Source: Acanthamoeba sp. SK_2022b (Eukaryota; Discosea; Longamoebia; Acanthamoebidae). From it: a stretch of 51,431 nt of DNA. This document shows, in pieces, positions 20,734 through 31,788 of this stretch. The notes under the pieces are model-generated. The model made no database searches, had not been told where the DNA came from, and worked only from the letters and a program-made list of their open reading frames with translations. The stretch spans positions 1-51,431 of the forward strand of contig JANDJZ010000294.1 in NCBI GenBank assembly GCA_027943245.1, read 5' to 3'. The position numbers and the translations under genes are program-made. Position 1 is the stretch's first letter; each line of letters opens with the position of its first letter.

Positions 20734-22652
20734 CAGAGTGTACAATATGTATGACATTGCTGGTGTGACTGTGCGCTTTTGCTAACGCAATGCTTTGCTA
20801 TCGACGGTGACATGCAGGATCTGCTCGAGGAGTACACGCCGCACGAGTACCCGCTGCTGCACGACCAGAAATTCGAGCGCATGGGGGACATCAACCCGAC
20901 AGTCTTTGGCGATGCCACCGAGGAGGACGCCACCGTCGTGGCCGATGAGGAGCAGAGCAGCAACGGCGACAGCAGAACCGGCAGTATCGGGAGGTCCACC
21001 AAGAAGCGTAGTAGCGGAGCCCAACAGCGCGAACAGATGGAGCGATCTGGGCAGATGAGCCGCAAGAACTCGAAGCAGCAGAGGCAGTACGGGGCGGGCG
21101 CCATCCCCACGCGCAGTGTCAGCTTTGCCCAATCGGGCCTCGAGAAAGACACGCCGGACTCGGGGGATGGCATGGTCGAGATCGAGCTGTCCGAGTTCTC
21201 CTCCGATAGCGAGATGCGCCGGAAGCGAAGCTCGGTGAGCAGCCGAAGCAGCGTCGAAGAGGAGCCCGAGCAGGAGGCCTCGGTCGATGTCCATGTCATT
21301 GCCGAAGACGAGTGGGGAGACGAAAAGCTCGAGGACGACGACGACTTCAGTGAGAACGCTACCGGCGGGGGACAGATCGAGGGCCAGGCCATGTCACAGC
21401 TGGGCACGCGTCTGATGCAGAGCGAGCGAAGCGCCGACGCAACCCTCTCTCGCAAGCCCAGCAGCAACACGACCACGACCACGACCACGACCAGCGCAAG
21501 GCAGCGCACGTTAAAGAGTGCTCCGCTCACGCCAGTGGAAATGACGAGGGAGCACCGCCACGAGCTGCGCCGATTGCGCCGAGAGCGGATCCTCTACGGC
21601 GCCAAAGTGCTGCGCCGCCTGCGCCTCAAGAAGATGATCACCAGAACCAAGGCGACGGCCTATGACTTTCAAGCTGATGATGACCGACCCGACGAGGGCG
21701 CGACCAGCGAGGGCAACGACCCAGCGGACACGGAAGACGTGATCTCGGTCCGTATGAGCCTTGATGAGCGTACGTTGGACTGGACCGGTCTCGACTGGGG
21801 CTCGCTCGGAACTCTCTAATGCCTCTCTCTCCCTAGAGCACGGCGACGAGCCTCACACGCCGCGATCTCATCGGAGGCAGCGATGGTTTCTGCCCACGTG
21901 CGTTTCTCTCTCTCTCTCTCTCTTCATCTCCACCCGGTATGCAATGACTAAATGTTGTCGTGAACAGAGGAAAGTCGCTGAGCGACTTTGCCGGGCAGGA
22001 CGTGTCTCCGCAGCGTCGCAAAAACGAGATCGTGGTCTTTCCAAACAACAACGTATAGTGCTCTTCCTCGATCTTTCCTCCTTCTCCTTCTCGTTTGATC
22101 GATGCTTTCTGGGACCGGTTGTGGCTTAGCATTTGGCCACTTCGCTCCCTCCGCGCTCTTCGATATTGGGTTGAGGTCTGATCGTTCGATGTGGCTCTCT
22201 ATGCTGCACATCCATCCAGATGGTGTTCACCAAGTCCACGATCAGGCACCACCGCAAGTCGCTGATCGAGGCCTTCAAGGAGTACTACCGCGGTCTTTGC
22301 TTGCTTGAAAATTTTTGCAAGGTACACCAGTACCACCGCTCACACACATGCGGGCACACAGTGTGCAACTGACTCGATCGCTTGGCAGCTGAACTTGTCT
22401 GGATTCGACAAGGTGATGAAAAAGCACGATAAGGTGTTTTGTCTTACTTGCATTCTTAGTAGCTTGCATTCCAAAGCGTCTTTTGCACTATTTGCCATTC
22501 GGAAATGGCTTACAACCCTTTGTTGGTTTTGTGTCGTACACTTGCATTTTACGCAGCTGACCGGGACCACGGCCCGACTTCTGTACATAAAGAGGATCAA
22601 GGCCCAGCACAGGTTTGCCGGTAGGGAGTCGTCTGCGTCGAAGACGCATGTA

Positions 22653-22702
<50 letters not shown>

Positions 22703-25309
22703 CCGTGCTGACTCCTACGATCTTCTCTGTTCGCTCAAGACATGCGGCACCTCTTGATCATCAAGGCCGAGACGGAGAGGGTGTTTGGTGAATGCTTCAC
22801 CGAGGGCAGCCGACAGAAAGCCATGAAGAAGCTACGAATCCCGTTCTGGCAGAAGAAAAAGCTCGGGTGGTCCACCTTCCGACTCGGTACCTCCTCCCTC
22901 TCTATAGCCCAAGCCGCCGTTCATCTCTGTTCAATAGATACTATTTTATTTATTTTATTTATTTTTATAAAATGATACTTTATATGATTTTCCATCAACG
23001 TTTTAACTGCCGCAAGACTGACTTGTTGTTCTGGTTAACCAGGTCTGTCGGCTGGGTTATCGACGGTGCTGCTGCTGGTGATAACGATGATATTCATTTA
23101 CCTGGCGGCCAAGGACAACAGCGGACTGGACTCCAAGCGAGCCGATGACGTGTTCATCATGTTCCGAGGCATGTGGCTACTGATCATCCTCAACTGGTGC
23201 TGGGGCATCGACATGTACACGTGGACCCAGTATCGCGTCAGCTACGCGCTCATCTTTCTTTTCGACATGCGATCACACATCTCCTGGCAACAGGTGCAGT
23301 GCCCTACACTCCGTTGTTGTTGTTGTTGTTGTTGTGTATGTGTTGTGTGGTCTTTACTAACGACCACCAGGTGATGGAGTCAGCCGCGGTGTTCACTGTG
23401 GCGTGGCTGCTGTTTGTGGTGTGCTATCTGCTCTCGGCCATCAGTCCGGAGCCGCTGGAATGGATGTACGATATCCCCTATCAGGTGTTCCCCGGTTGCC
23501 TTGGCCTGCTTGTACGTTCCCTCCCCTCTCTCGCCAACCCTCGCCTGGTAGACGTGGCTACGACACACGAGCTTAACCAGCTGCACTCTCTTCGGTTTGC
23601 GTGTTGCAGGTTATCCTGGTGGTGCTCGTTCAGCAATCGACCTGCAAATATTGGCTTTTCCGCAGGTACTGCTGACTGCGCTTGTGGCTAGGGCGGGGTG
23701 GGGCCTGTGAGGTTGGCCGGAACTGACCTTCTCGCGCCTCTCGCCCGCACTCCGTTTGGGGGATCGCCAGAGTGTACAAGATCATCGTGTCACCCGTCGT
23801 TGGTGTCGACAATTTTGTGGATATCTATCTGGCCTCACAGTTGACCTCGCTGGTCATCTTTCTCCAGGTACATGGCGGCACACCGGCAGCGCATATCGCG
23901 CGTGTGTGTGCTCTCCAGCTCGGGGTGCCCTGACACGTGTCGTTGCCTGCAGGACGTGCAATTTTCTTTTTGTTACTTCGTCAGTGATGCCTGGACGGGC
24001 GACGATATATGCATGCGCTCCCGTCCCTACGTTATGCCACTCATCGGTACGGTACACATGCCGCAAAAACGACGTTTAATTTGTTGTTGAAAATGACGAA
24101 TTAATTATTAACGGCGCACTCACCGCATCTTCCGTTTCCTTCTGCTACCCTACACCGCGTAGCTGCTATCCCGTTTGTGCTTCGGTTCCTGCAATGCCTG
24201 CGCAAGTTCCTGGGCTCGCGCGACCGGTGGCACATCGTCAACGGCGGAAAGTACGCACATCCACACGCTAGTCCCTCCATCGGCGAGATGTCCTGTACCA
24301 GGCCCTGGATGTCGATTTCATCTCATCATATTTCATTCCTCCGTGGTGCACAGGTATCTGAGCTCGCTGGCGGTGATCATCTGCTCATTCCTTCTCTATT
24401 TCTTTAACCACCTGGCATTGCTCGCCCCTTGGGTACGGTCGCGCTGCTCTTCTTCTTGCCCCGCCGCCCGAGGCTGAGGTCGCGCATCAATATAGCAGCA
24501 GCTCTGATATTGACGTCTGTGTCTCTGGCACCCAAAGGTCGTGGCAGCTGTGGTGTCGGTCGCCTACAACTTCTACTTTGACGTGCGGTATGACTGGGGT
24601 CTGCTCGACGTCAAGTCCGATAAGTGGCTGTTGCGCAACAGGCTGATCTTTCCGCGATGGGTACGCCCAGATGCCACCTCCTTCTCCTCGGGCCTGTTGG
24701 ACCTGTGCCACAGCAGAGAGGCCCTGACTTGGACTGTGACACCGCCGGCGCAGTGGTATTACGTGGCCATCACGACCAACCTGCTGGGTCGCTGTTTGTG
24801 GGCGCTCACCGTCTCGGCGTCTTTTTTCCCCACCACCAACATGATTTTCTCCACCATCATCGCCACGGTACAACCTCGCTCCGCCACTGCTCTTTGTGAC
24901 GTCTTCGAATATTTATTTTATTTTTATTTTATCATTATTAATTTTTTTTTATAATGAATTTTTTCCACGCGCACTCTCGGTTGGTTGACTTCGCGCCTCT
25001 TTGAATCAATCGACAGCTGGAGGTCCTGCGAAGGGGTTTGGGCAACATATTCCGGCTCGAGGACGAGCAGCTCTCCTACACGGAAGTGCGCAGGGCGACG
25101 CGCGACGTCAAGGTTCGTAGTCCCTACCGTGTTCACTCACACTCTCGCGTGCCCCTCTCCCGCTTCTTGAGAAACACGCCCATTGCGTCGTCCAACATCA
25201 GCCCTGACATCCCCCTCCTCCGCTTGTGCCTCCTCCACAGCTGCCGTTATCCGTGGGCAACAACGAGCAGCTTGAGCTGTTATTCCAGGACGAAACTGAT
25301 GACCTCTAG
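20177..25309 (+). CDS. XPR1/SYG1-type phosphate exporter (SPX-EXS)
   Basis: Twenty exons: 20177-20318, 20490-20665, 20818-21769, 21837-21897, 21968-22052, 22220-22321, 22389-22433, 22557-22620, 22740-22886, 23043-23293, 23371-23511, 23610-23665, 23771-23867, 23953-24046, 24163-24250, 24354-24432, 24538-24660, 24754-24867, 25017-25112, 25241-25309; 993 residues. The SPX domain opens with MKFGKLLLERMVPEWSDRYI, then FYLDQLVAAHKRFYQLLQHC and, after a 300-residue acidic, Ser-rich linker, FKEYYRGLCLLENFCKLNLS and KVMKKHDK. The EXS domain follows, with several membrane spans, GSRQKAMKKLR, LNWCWGIDMYTW and DVRYDWGLLD. Such proteins sense inositol pyrophosphates via SPX and export phosphate. Human XPR1 is about 700 residues; the extra length is the linker. 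Poly(A) signal at 25479. Confidence 0.95.
22655..22701. repeat. GT microsatellite in XPR1 intron
   Basis: (GT)n of about 47 bp inside the intron at 22621-22739. Confidence 0.95.
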
Positions 25310-25478
25310 CTGCCCACTGCTGTCACCACCCAACCAATGCCAGTGGCGTTTCAGTTTTGGCACTGATCAACTTGTGATAAAGTCTTTTTCCGAGCTTGGA
25401 ATAATATTGTAGTTAGCTTAGCTTCATTTCTTGAGTTGTAATCGTTCATTTACCTGGCGGGGCCCGGAGTGGCGGGCC

Positions 25479-25484
25479 AATAAA
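25479..25484 (+). promoter_or_regulatory. Poly(A) signal of XPR1 gene
   Basis: AATAAA 170 bp after the XPR1 stop and 77 bp before the next start codon. Confidence 0.6.
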
Positions 25485-25560
25485 ACTGTTAAAGTTATTC
25501 CATTTGCCCTTCATTAAGACTCGAAGTTAAACTTAACTTAGTTCTTGTGCCAGCAGTCCC

Positions 25561-28500
25561 ATGGAAAAGCAACCCCTCGTCATTGCCATCATCTGCCTCA
25601 CTCTTGTCGCGTTCGTGCACGGTATCCTTTCGCGGCACCATTATGATTGTCGTGGCCTGACATGAATACTTTAGGAGCCACGCACAAGATGACCACAACG
25701 ACAGACCTTACCGCCTTGGCGGCCACAATCATCAACTCGGATGATGTCGATCACACCGTGACCGTTGAGTCAGGTATGTCTCCCTCACTTCTCAACTCCT
25801 TGCGAGAGTTGAGAAGAGCCAGAAGTGCCAATTAAAAAAGTGCCCCGCTCTCGCTTTTGCAGCAGCAACATGTTGTTTAACCGCCAAGACAGGCAACTAC
25901 ACGCAGCTATTCATATGCGAGGGTTGTGCCAACAAGTCCATCTCCTTCTTGGGCTTGACATCAAGAGTGATTGGCCTTGGTTTCAACATCACACAAGCGC
26001 ATAATATCAGCTTCTTCAGTACGACTTCGTGCTTTTGTTTGATTCACTGTTGAGACTAACACTTGGGGGAACAATTTTTCTCTACACACGCAGGCTTGGT
26101 CTTTATCGGATCGCCATTGGGAGCATCGCCACAGCCCATGACCGTGCGGGAGGCAGAACGTCTTACACTGATCGATGTGATCTTCCTTTACATAGTCGCG
26201 GACGAGGCCATCAGCGTGCAATCGGTGAGCGAGGTGATCATCCACAACAGCACGTTCGCCTCCGTATTCGCGACGTGGAGCGTGGTCAGCATCACCGATG
26301 CCGAGTGGGTGTCGATCGACCAGTGCACCATCTACTCCAGCATCTTCACCGAAGGTCTCGTGGTGCAATACGTGCCGGGCGGCGTCTCTATCGTGAACAC
26401 AACTTTCCTCCTGAATCAGGGAGCCCCGCTCACGCTCATCGAGTGCTACTGGGTCGAGTTGATTCAGTCCTCGTTCTTCAGTAATGCAGACCCAGGGGGT
26501 TACGGTGGAATCTTCGCATACAACCTCGGATCTCTGGAAATCACTGATAACACATTTCTCTACAACCAAGGAGAGAGGTAATGATGTTACCTATGTTTGT
26601 GTTTCGTTACATTGCGTTGTTTCGTCTTAAGCGTTGATGTGAGTCCAAGCGTGCTCACATGATTCTATGACAGTGCCACGGTATTGGGCGGACGATTCTT
26701 GGACGTCACGATCACCCGTAGCACCATGATAGCAAATGGCGACGACACACTGCGGACCAGTCTAACGTTGCTGATTGCCGACAGCCGTGTAGAGATCGTC
26801 GACTCGTACTTCACCTACAACTCGGGCGGCGCCTTGTACTTCTCCAATATCTGGGCCGGCTCACGAATCCAGTCTACTTCGTTCGACCTCAACTTCAACA
26901 CGCTAATGGAACCCATGCTCATGATCTCCGGCTGTGAAGACAATGTGAGCATCGCCAACTCGAGCATCTCCTTCAATTCTGGTACTTCACCTGTTACGCT
27001 CATCTCATATATTTCCTCCTGAGACTGTCACACACCAATCACCAAAATTGTAACCATCAGGTGGGGCGTTCAAGGTGTCCGAGTGCCACGCGGAGATGAA
27101 GAACAATATGTTGTGGGGCCAGACCTCGTTCGGCGCATTTTGCGCAGAGAACGCGAGCATCGACGCCACGACCACATCAATCTTTATGTACGTGTCCAGT
27201 ACATTGACGTGGCAGATTTCGTGTGGTCTGTGTCTTGCATCTTGCCGAGCGTGCTGGTCTGATGGGCCTTTTGTGGCCACAATACGGATCGAGCAGGAAC
27301 GGGTTCGTGTGGAAGTTGCTTGACAACCAACTCCAGGACGCACTCTGCTCTTCTTGCCTCGGCTTCAGCATTGCTTCGAACCCAAACATATGCGCCAACG
27401 CCACCGTTGCCGTGGGTGGTACGCCGCTCAATCGCCTAGTTCCTTGAGATTTTTATGTTAGAAACATAATTGATTGTTGGGTGCATTGGCGATCTGATCT
27501 ATCAATCGACACAGGCTTTTACTCAGTCGGATGCCCCCAGGGACTTGACGTGTGTGGCGGATGCAACGCCTCACAAAGTTCTCTCAATTGCGGCGATTGC
27601 AATGGACGCCCCTTCGGACTCGCCACCACCCCAGTACGGCCCAGGTTCTTCCGATGTTGCCAGCTGGGGTGTCTTTCACTAACCATGTGCATATGACACT
27701 TGCGGTCAGGAATGCGAGGCCCTGAACAAGCTGGCAGTGTCAGGAGCTGATGCCAACTACAACTTCACGTCGCCCAACTGGCTTCTCCTACCAAAGGACG
27801 ACCAGAGCAATCCATTCCCGGTAAACGCTAATTGCCAACAGGATTGAGGGCAGAGCCGTTGCTGTTGTGCCCTAAGCAGTCGATAATTCTTCCTGCCTGG
27901 CGACCGCCAACTGTAACAGGGAGCATCGCTGGAGCTGCGCTACGAGGCGGTAAAGGTCTACTACGTCAACACCACGACCAAGCAGGAGCAGGCTCAGTAC
28001 ATAATCACCGTCAACGACACTGCGTACATTCGATCTCAATCCAAGGTCCGCAACCAGCTCACACGTGTGGGCGCAGCCAGTCATGGCTTTTGACACCGCT
28101 GCATATATATGGTTTATACCTAATCCACCAACCAGGATGGCTCGGCCGATGCACGATGCGTGCGCTATGACCGGCTGATCGACAACGGCGCAAGTGTGGT
28201 GTTGCAGCAGTGCCTCTACAACGCTGACTCGGAAGTGATCTTTGACCGTCGAGTGCTCAACATCCCCAAGAATTTCCAGAAGGTACGTTCACCACTCAAC
28301 CCTACAACAAACAGTTAACAATCAACCAAGAGAACCGATCCAATGAGTCAGCGTTGTTTGGTCGCTCCCTCGCTACTCACGATTGAGCGCAATTGCTAAA
28401 CACAGGTGACCATCACCATGGCGAGCCTCTTGAACTTTGACAACCAGACCCATGCCTCCTATCCCGATCTCGACGTGGCTACGCGACGCATCGAAGTCGA

Positions 28501-29148
28501 GATCTCACTTCGCTTGAGCCAGGCCACCACCGCTAGCCGCTCCTCTCACGCCCCCGGTTCCGTGGGTAACACCACCATCAATGATAGCAGAACAGGCACC
28601 AACGGCTCGGGAATGGTGGACTCGGTGTTGTTCGCGGCGAGCAACTTCAGCTTGAGCATGGAGGTGCCCAACTTTGCCGTCTTCAGCAACGTGCACGGCA
28701 CGACGCCGAAGTTCAACTACTCGCTCGAGGCGGCAGAGGAACAGCACACGTATCGGTTGATACTCAAGTTCAATGGGAGGTTCGACTCGGTGAACTACGA
28801 TCCGCACTTTGGAGTGCTCTTGCCACGTACGTCATACACACCCACACTCACTCACAACCACAACCACAACCGCATGCACGCAAATGCACGCACACAAGCA
28901 TGGATGCACTCTCATGAATGGTATGGGGCGGCCTTGAAGGCAAAGATGCCGATGATGGCAGCAGCGACGATGGCCTTCTGGTGGAGGTGCTGGTGCCGGT
29001 GCTGGTCGGTGTGGCTGTGCTGCTGGTGGTTATCGTGATGTTGGCCGGCGTGGGAGTGGCCGTGTGGAAGCGGCGTCGCATGATGTCAGAGGGAGGGGTG
29101 ATCAATTTCGGACCGCAGGACATTGAGTTGGAACCACAACAAAGCTGA
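25561..29148 (+). CDS. Type I membrane protein with beta-helix-like ectodomain
   Basis: Thirteen exons: 25561-25621, 25675-25773, 25863-26018, 26094-26577, 26674-26981, 27061-27187, 27297-27418, 27515-27633, 27710-27820, 27920-28045, 28136-28282, 28406-28826, 28940-29148; 829 residues. A signal peptide (residues 1-21) is split by intron 1. Repeated short strands such as VIIHNSTF, SIVNTTFLLN, LEITDNTFLYNQ and VEIVDSYFTYNSGG give the spacing of a right-handed parallel beta-helix. A Cys-rich block (VCGGCNASQSSLNCGDCNG) and a beta-rich domain ending SVNYDPHFGVLLP follow. A single membrane span then leads to a short tail with KRRR. The beta-rich domain resembles the C-terminus of the secreted protein at 49063-50719. 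Function unknown; likely surface recognition or adhesion. Confidence 0.85.
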
Positions 29149-30383
29149 ACCAGTCTCCACTTATCCACGTCAATCTTCCCAACCAGCGCAGGGTAAGCCC
29201 CACACAGGGTTAAACCAGGAGTATTGATCAAGCAGGAGCAGGCAAGATTGCACCCACTTGATTGTGTGTTCGGGCACTCACCAACGCAGTAGGACAACAG
29301 ATGACGAACCGGCTTGCAGCGCAGCAGGCGGGCGATAATTGGAGCCAAGTCATCTTCCTATGACAAGTGTGGTACTTGCGTTGGACCAACACACGCAGCA
29401 CCAATAATGACTCTTCTTCAGCCGAGAGTTCCGCCCAGATGATCCGGCTCGAGGCGTAACTCATGACTAACGTGAGCACAGAGTTGGCCAGCTAGCCCGC
29501 CACGCCGAAAAACAGTGGAACATCATCATCCACCTCTGGAAAGGATTAAGAGACTCGGGTTAAACAAGTCCTACCGCGCACCAGTCTTCATCAGCATCAT
29601 AGAGAAAGGCGTACACAGGCAGTGGTGATCGCCAATTGCAAGAAGCCGGGGCTGATGAGCACGATGTGCAGGTAGAATGAGATATCGGTGTGGGTATCAC
29701 GCGGGGGCCAGAGGAACACGCGCCACAGGGGCAATGGACCACCACAGATGACTGCCCACCTTCGTTGCTGTGCAGCCACCGTCGCCAGTTGAACAAAACT
29801 GCGCAGGTATGCTACAGGAGAGTAGGGTCTGGACTGGTATAACTGCTGTCCTTGTAGAGGGACCCAAGTGTTTTCTTGTCCAGCAGGCAGCACTGGGCAG
29901 TACAAGCTTCTTGGTAGGCCTCCACGTAGGTGTGAAGCTGTTCCTCCACATTGTTCCAGTAGTTCATCAACATATTCCAGAAGTCCTCTGCAAGAAAGGT
30001 GGAGTGTTAGAATGAACCCAATGCACATTGGGTTGTAAAAATAAAAATGACACTTGATAATAAAGTCAATATGCCAATGCACATCAGGACACTGGGTGCA
30101 TACTTTTGCTACTTGCTTCTGGAAGCCACTTCAGGTAGTGGGCAAGAAGGCATCATTGTTTAACTTGCAGATGTACCTGCATGGTAAATGCACATCAGGT
30201 CAGGTGTGATACACATAAGAAAAATTAAGCAAACACAAAACCCAATGCACATCAGGTTTGATCAGGACATATTGGGAGCCCTACTGTATGACACCAGGAT
30301 GCTTGGTGAGGCTGTCAAACTTGCTCAGGGTGCCCAGATTTGGTGCCTGCTGCCCTTCTTGCATGCGCTGTGTATGGATTTGA
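29149..30383 (-). pseudogene. Fragments of an unknown membrane-protein gene
   Basis: No complete gene can be assembled, but the minus strand has coding-like pieces. One, about 29831-29988 after a good acceptor (ttcttgcag), begins DFWNMLMNYWNNVEEQL. Another, about 29590-29740, holds a hydrophobic ISFYLHIVLISPGFLQLAI. A third, about 29350-29500, is LANSVLTLVMSYASSRIIW behind an in-frame stop. About 30290-30374 reads QRMQEGQQAPNLGTLSKFD. The pieces lie in different frames with plausible splice sites, so this is either a real multi-exon gene or a decayed one. I do not recognise the family. AT-rich spacer at 30000-30290 carries the ATGCACATCAGG motif several times. Confidence 0.35.
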
Positions 30384-31043
30384 AACAGAGTGTTCAGAAA
30401 AAAGTAACAATGACTCTTTTGACAATGTACACTTTACAGACACAAATGGAATAAAAACACACTGAGATATGTACAAAGCTTCAAAAAAAAGCTTCAAATT
30501 CTGTACACTGAGGTAAAACTGGTTGAAAATTGGCTGTTTTGTACTTGACAAAATGGATTGGTCAACATGGATTGTGTTTAAATTGTTGGAGCTTGATCTT
30601 TTTCAGTACCTTGGTGCCAATTGAAAACAGTGGCAGAATGTCTTGGTGTGGAGTAAAAAAAACATAACAAGAAGAACTGGTTTTTCACAAACATTTTCAA
30701 GATGTCACTTTTTCATCATCATAGATCTTCACCCACAAGAGAAGTGTTGCACCAATGCACATCATTTCTTCCACCTTATCCCAGAGATGTACATATTTTA
30801 GGTGAGATATAAGGTGTTTAGAAGAAATTGAGCTGCAACATGTGCAAAACAGGCATGTTGGCTGTGGTGGGCAAACTGATGCACATCAGGTCAACACTCA
30901 CCTTGTTGTTTTTTGATGAAAAGGTAGATTGAGAAAAGTAACATCTGTGGATGTACAGAATATGCATAGGTTCACCTTGGGTCATGTACAGACATTTTTG
31001 GGTTCATTAAAGTGACATTGTTACTTTTTTCAAAAACTCTGTT
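30384..31043. mobile_element. Non-autonomous TIR DNA element, copy 2
   Basis: 660 bp. The left end matches copy 1 closely over its first 300 bp; the right end (28 bp) is slightly degraded but still an inverted match beginning AACAGAGT. No clear target duplication. The central 30698-30829 is the reverse complement of copy 1's 6526-6657. Confidence 0.82.
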
Positions 31044-31788
31044 GTAAGAAGCTCATTCATTCAGAACTGCAACATGCCAAGAACTCTGAAAGAGCTTTGT
31101 AGTTTGTAGCTCCGCCACATGGTTTGAAGCATGGCAAGCAGCCAGTCTTGTAGTAGTTGAAGGCCTTTTCAAAGGCATTCAGGATGACCAAGCCATGGGC
31201 ATTGACGAAGTTTTCAAAACCACAGATTCAGTCCAGAATGAGCCAATTGAGGTGGTGCCCCCCCCAGGAATATGATTTTGTCATGGCACTCCCAAATGTT
31301 GTTCCCCATTGGCCTATGGCGCCCCATGCCAGATAGGTGCGTAGTTATTGGGAATGAGGAGTTAGCTCTCTGCATCAGCCTGCAGTGCTTGGCACACCAA
31401 TGCTCTCAAGAGCACTCAACCCATCCACCTCTCCAGTGAGCTGTCCTTTTGTGGACCACGCAGTAATCCTCTTATTTTGATAACCCGCATAGGAAAAAGC
31501 TGGGTAGCAAGTAGAAATTTAGGCCAAAATTCCGTGTGCACAACGCAGCGGCTGCGTTGCACCTGCCTAAAATCTCGCTGATCCGCACCTCCGGGCCAGA
31601 ACACAGCACAGGAGAGAGTGATGAAGGTGAGAGGGTTGGCAGCCAGCGAAAGGAACCTTCCCTGAAGGTGGCAGAACGGCGTTCATGATAAAGGCGCCGT
31701 TCTGTTGCTCCACTTTCAAACATTGCTCATAAACAGCCACCCACCACACCATTGCGACCCACATGTTGTAAAAGAACCACACTTCTCT
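31044..31788. other. Intergenic region with a short unknown minus-strand frame
   Basis: The minus strand is open for about 50 codons ending at about 31058 (contains FENFVNAHGLVILNAFEK and FKPCGGATNYKALSEF). It has no recognisable family and no start. It may belong to the same broken gene as 29149-30383, split by the TIR element. The rest, about 31440-31788, is the promoter flank of the F-box-LRR gene. Confidence 0.35.
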
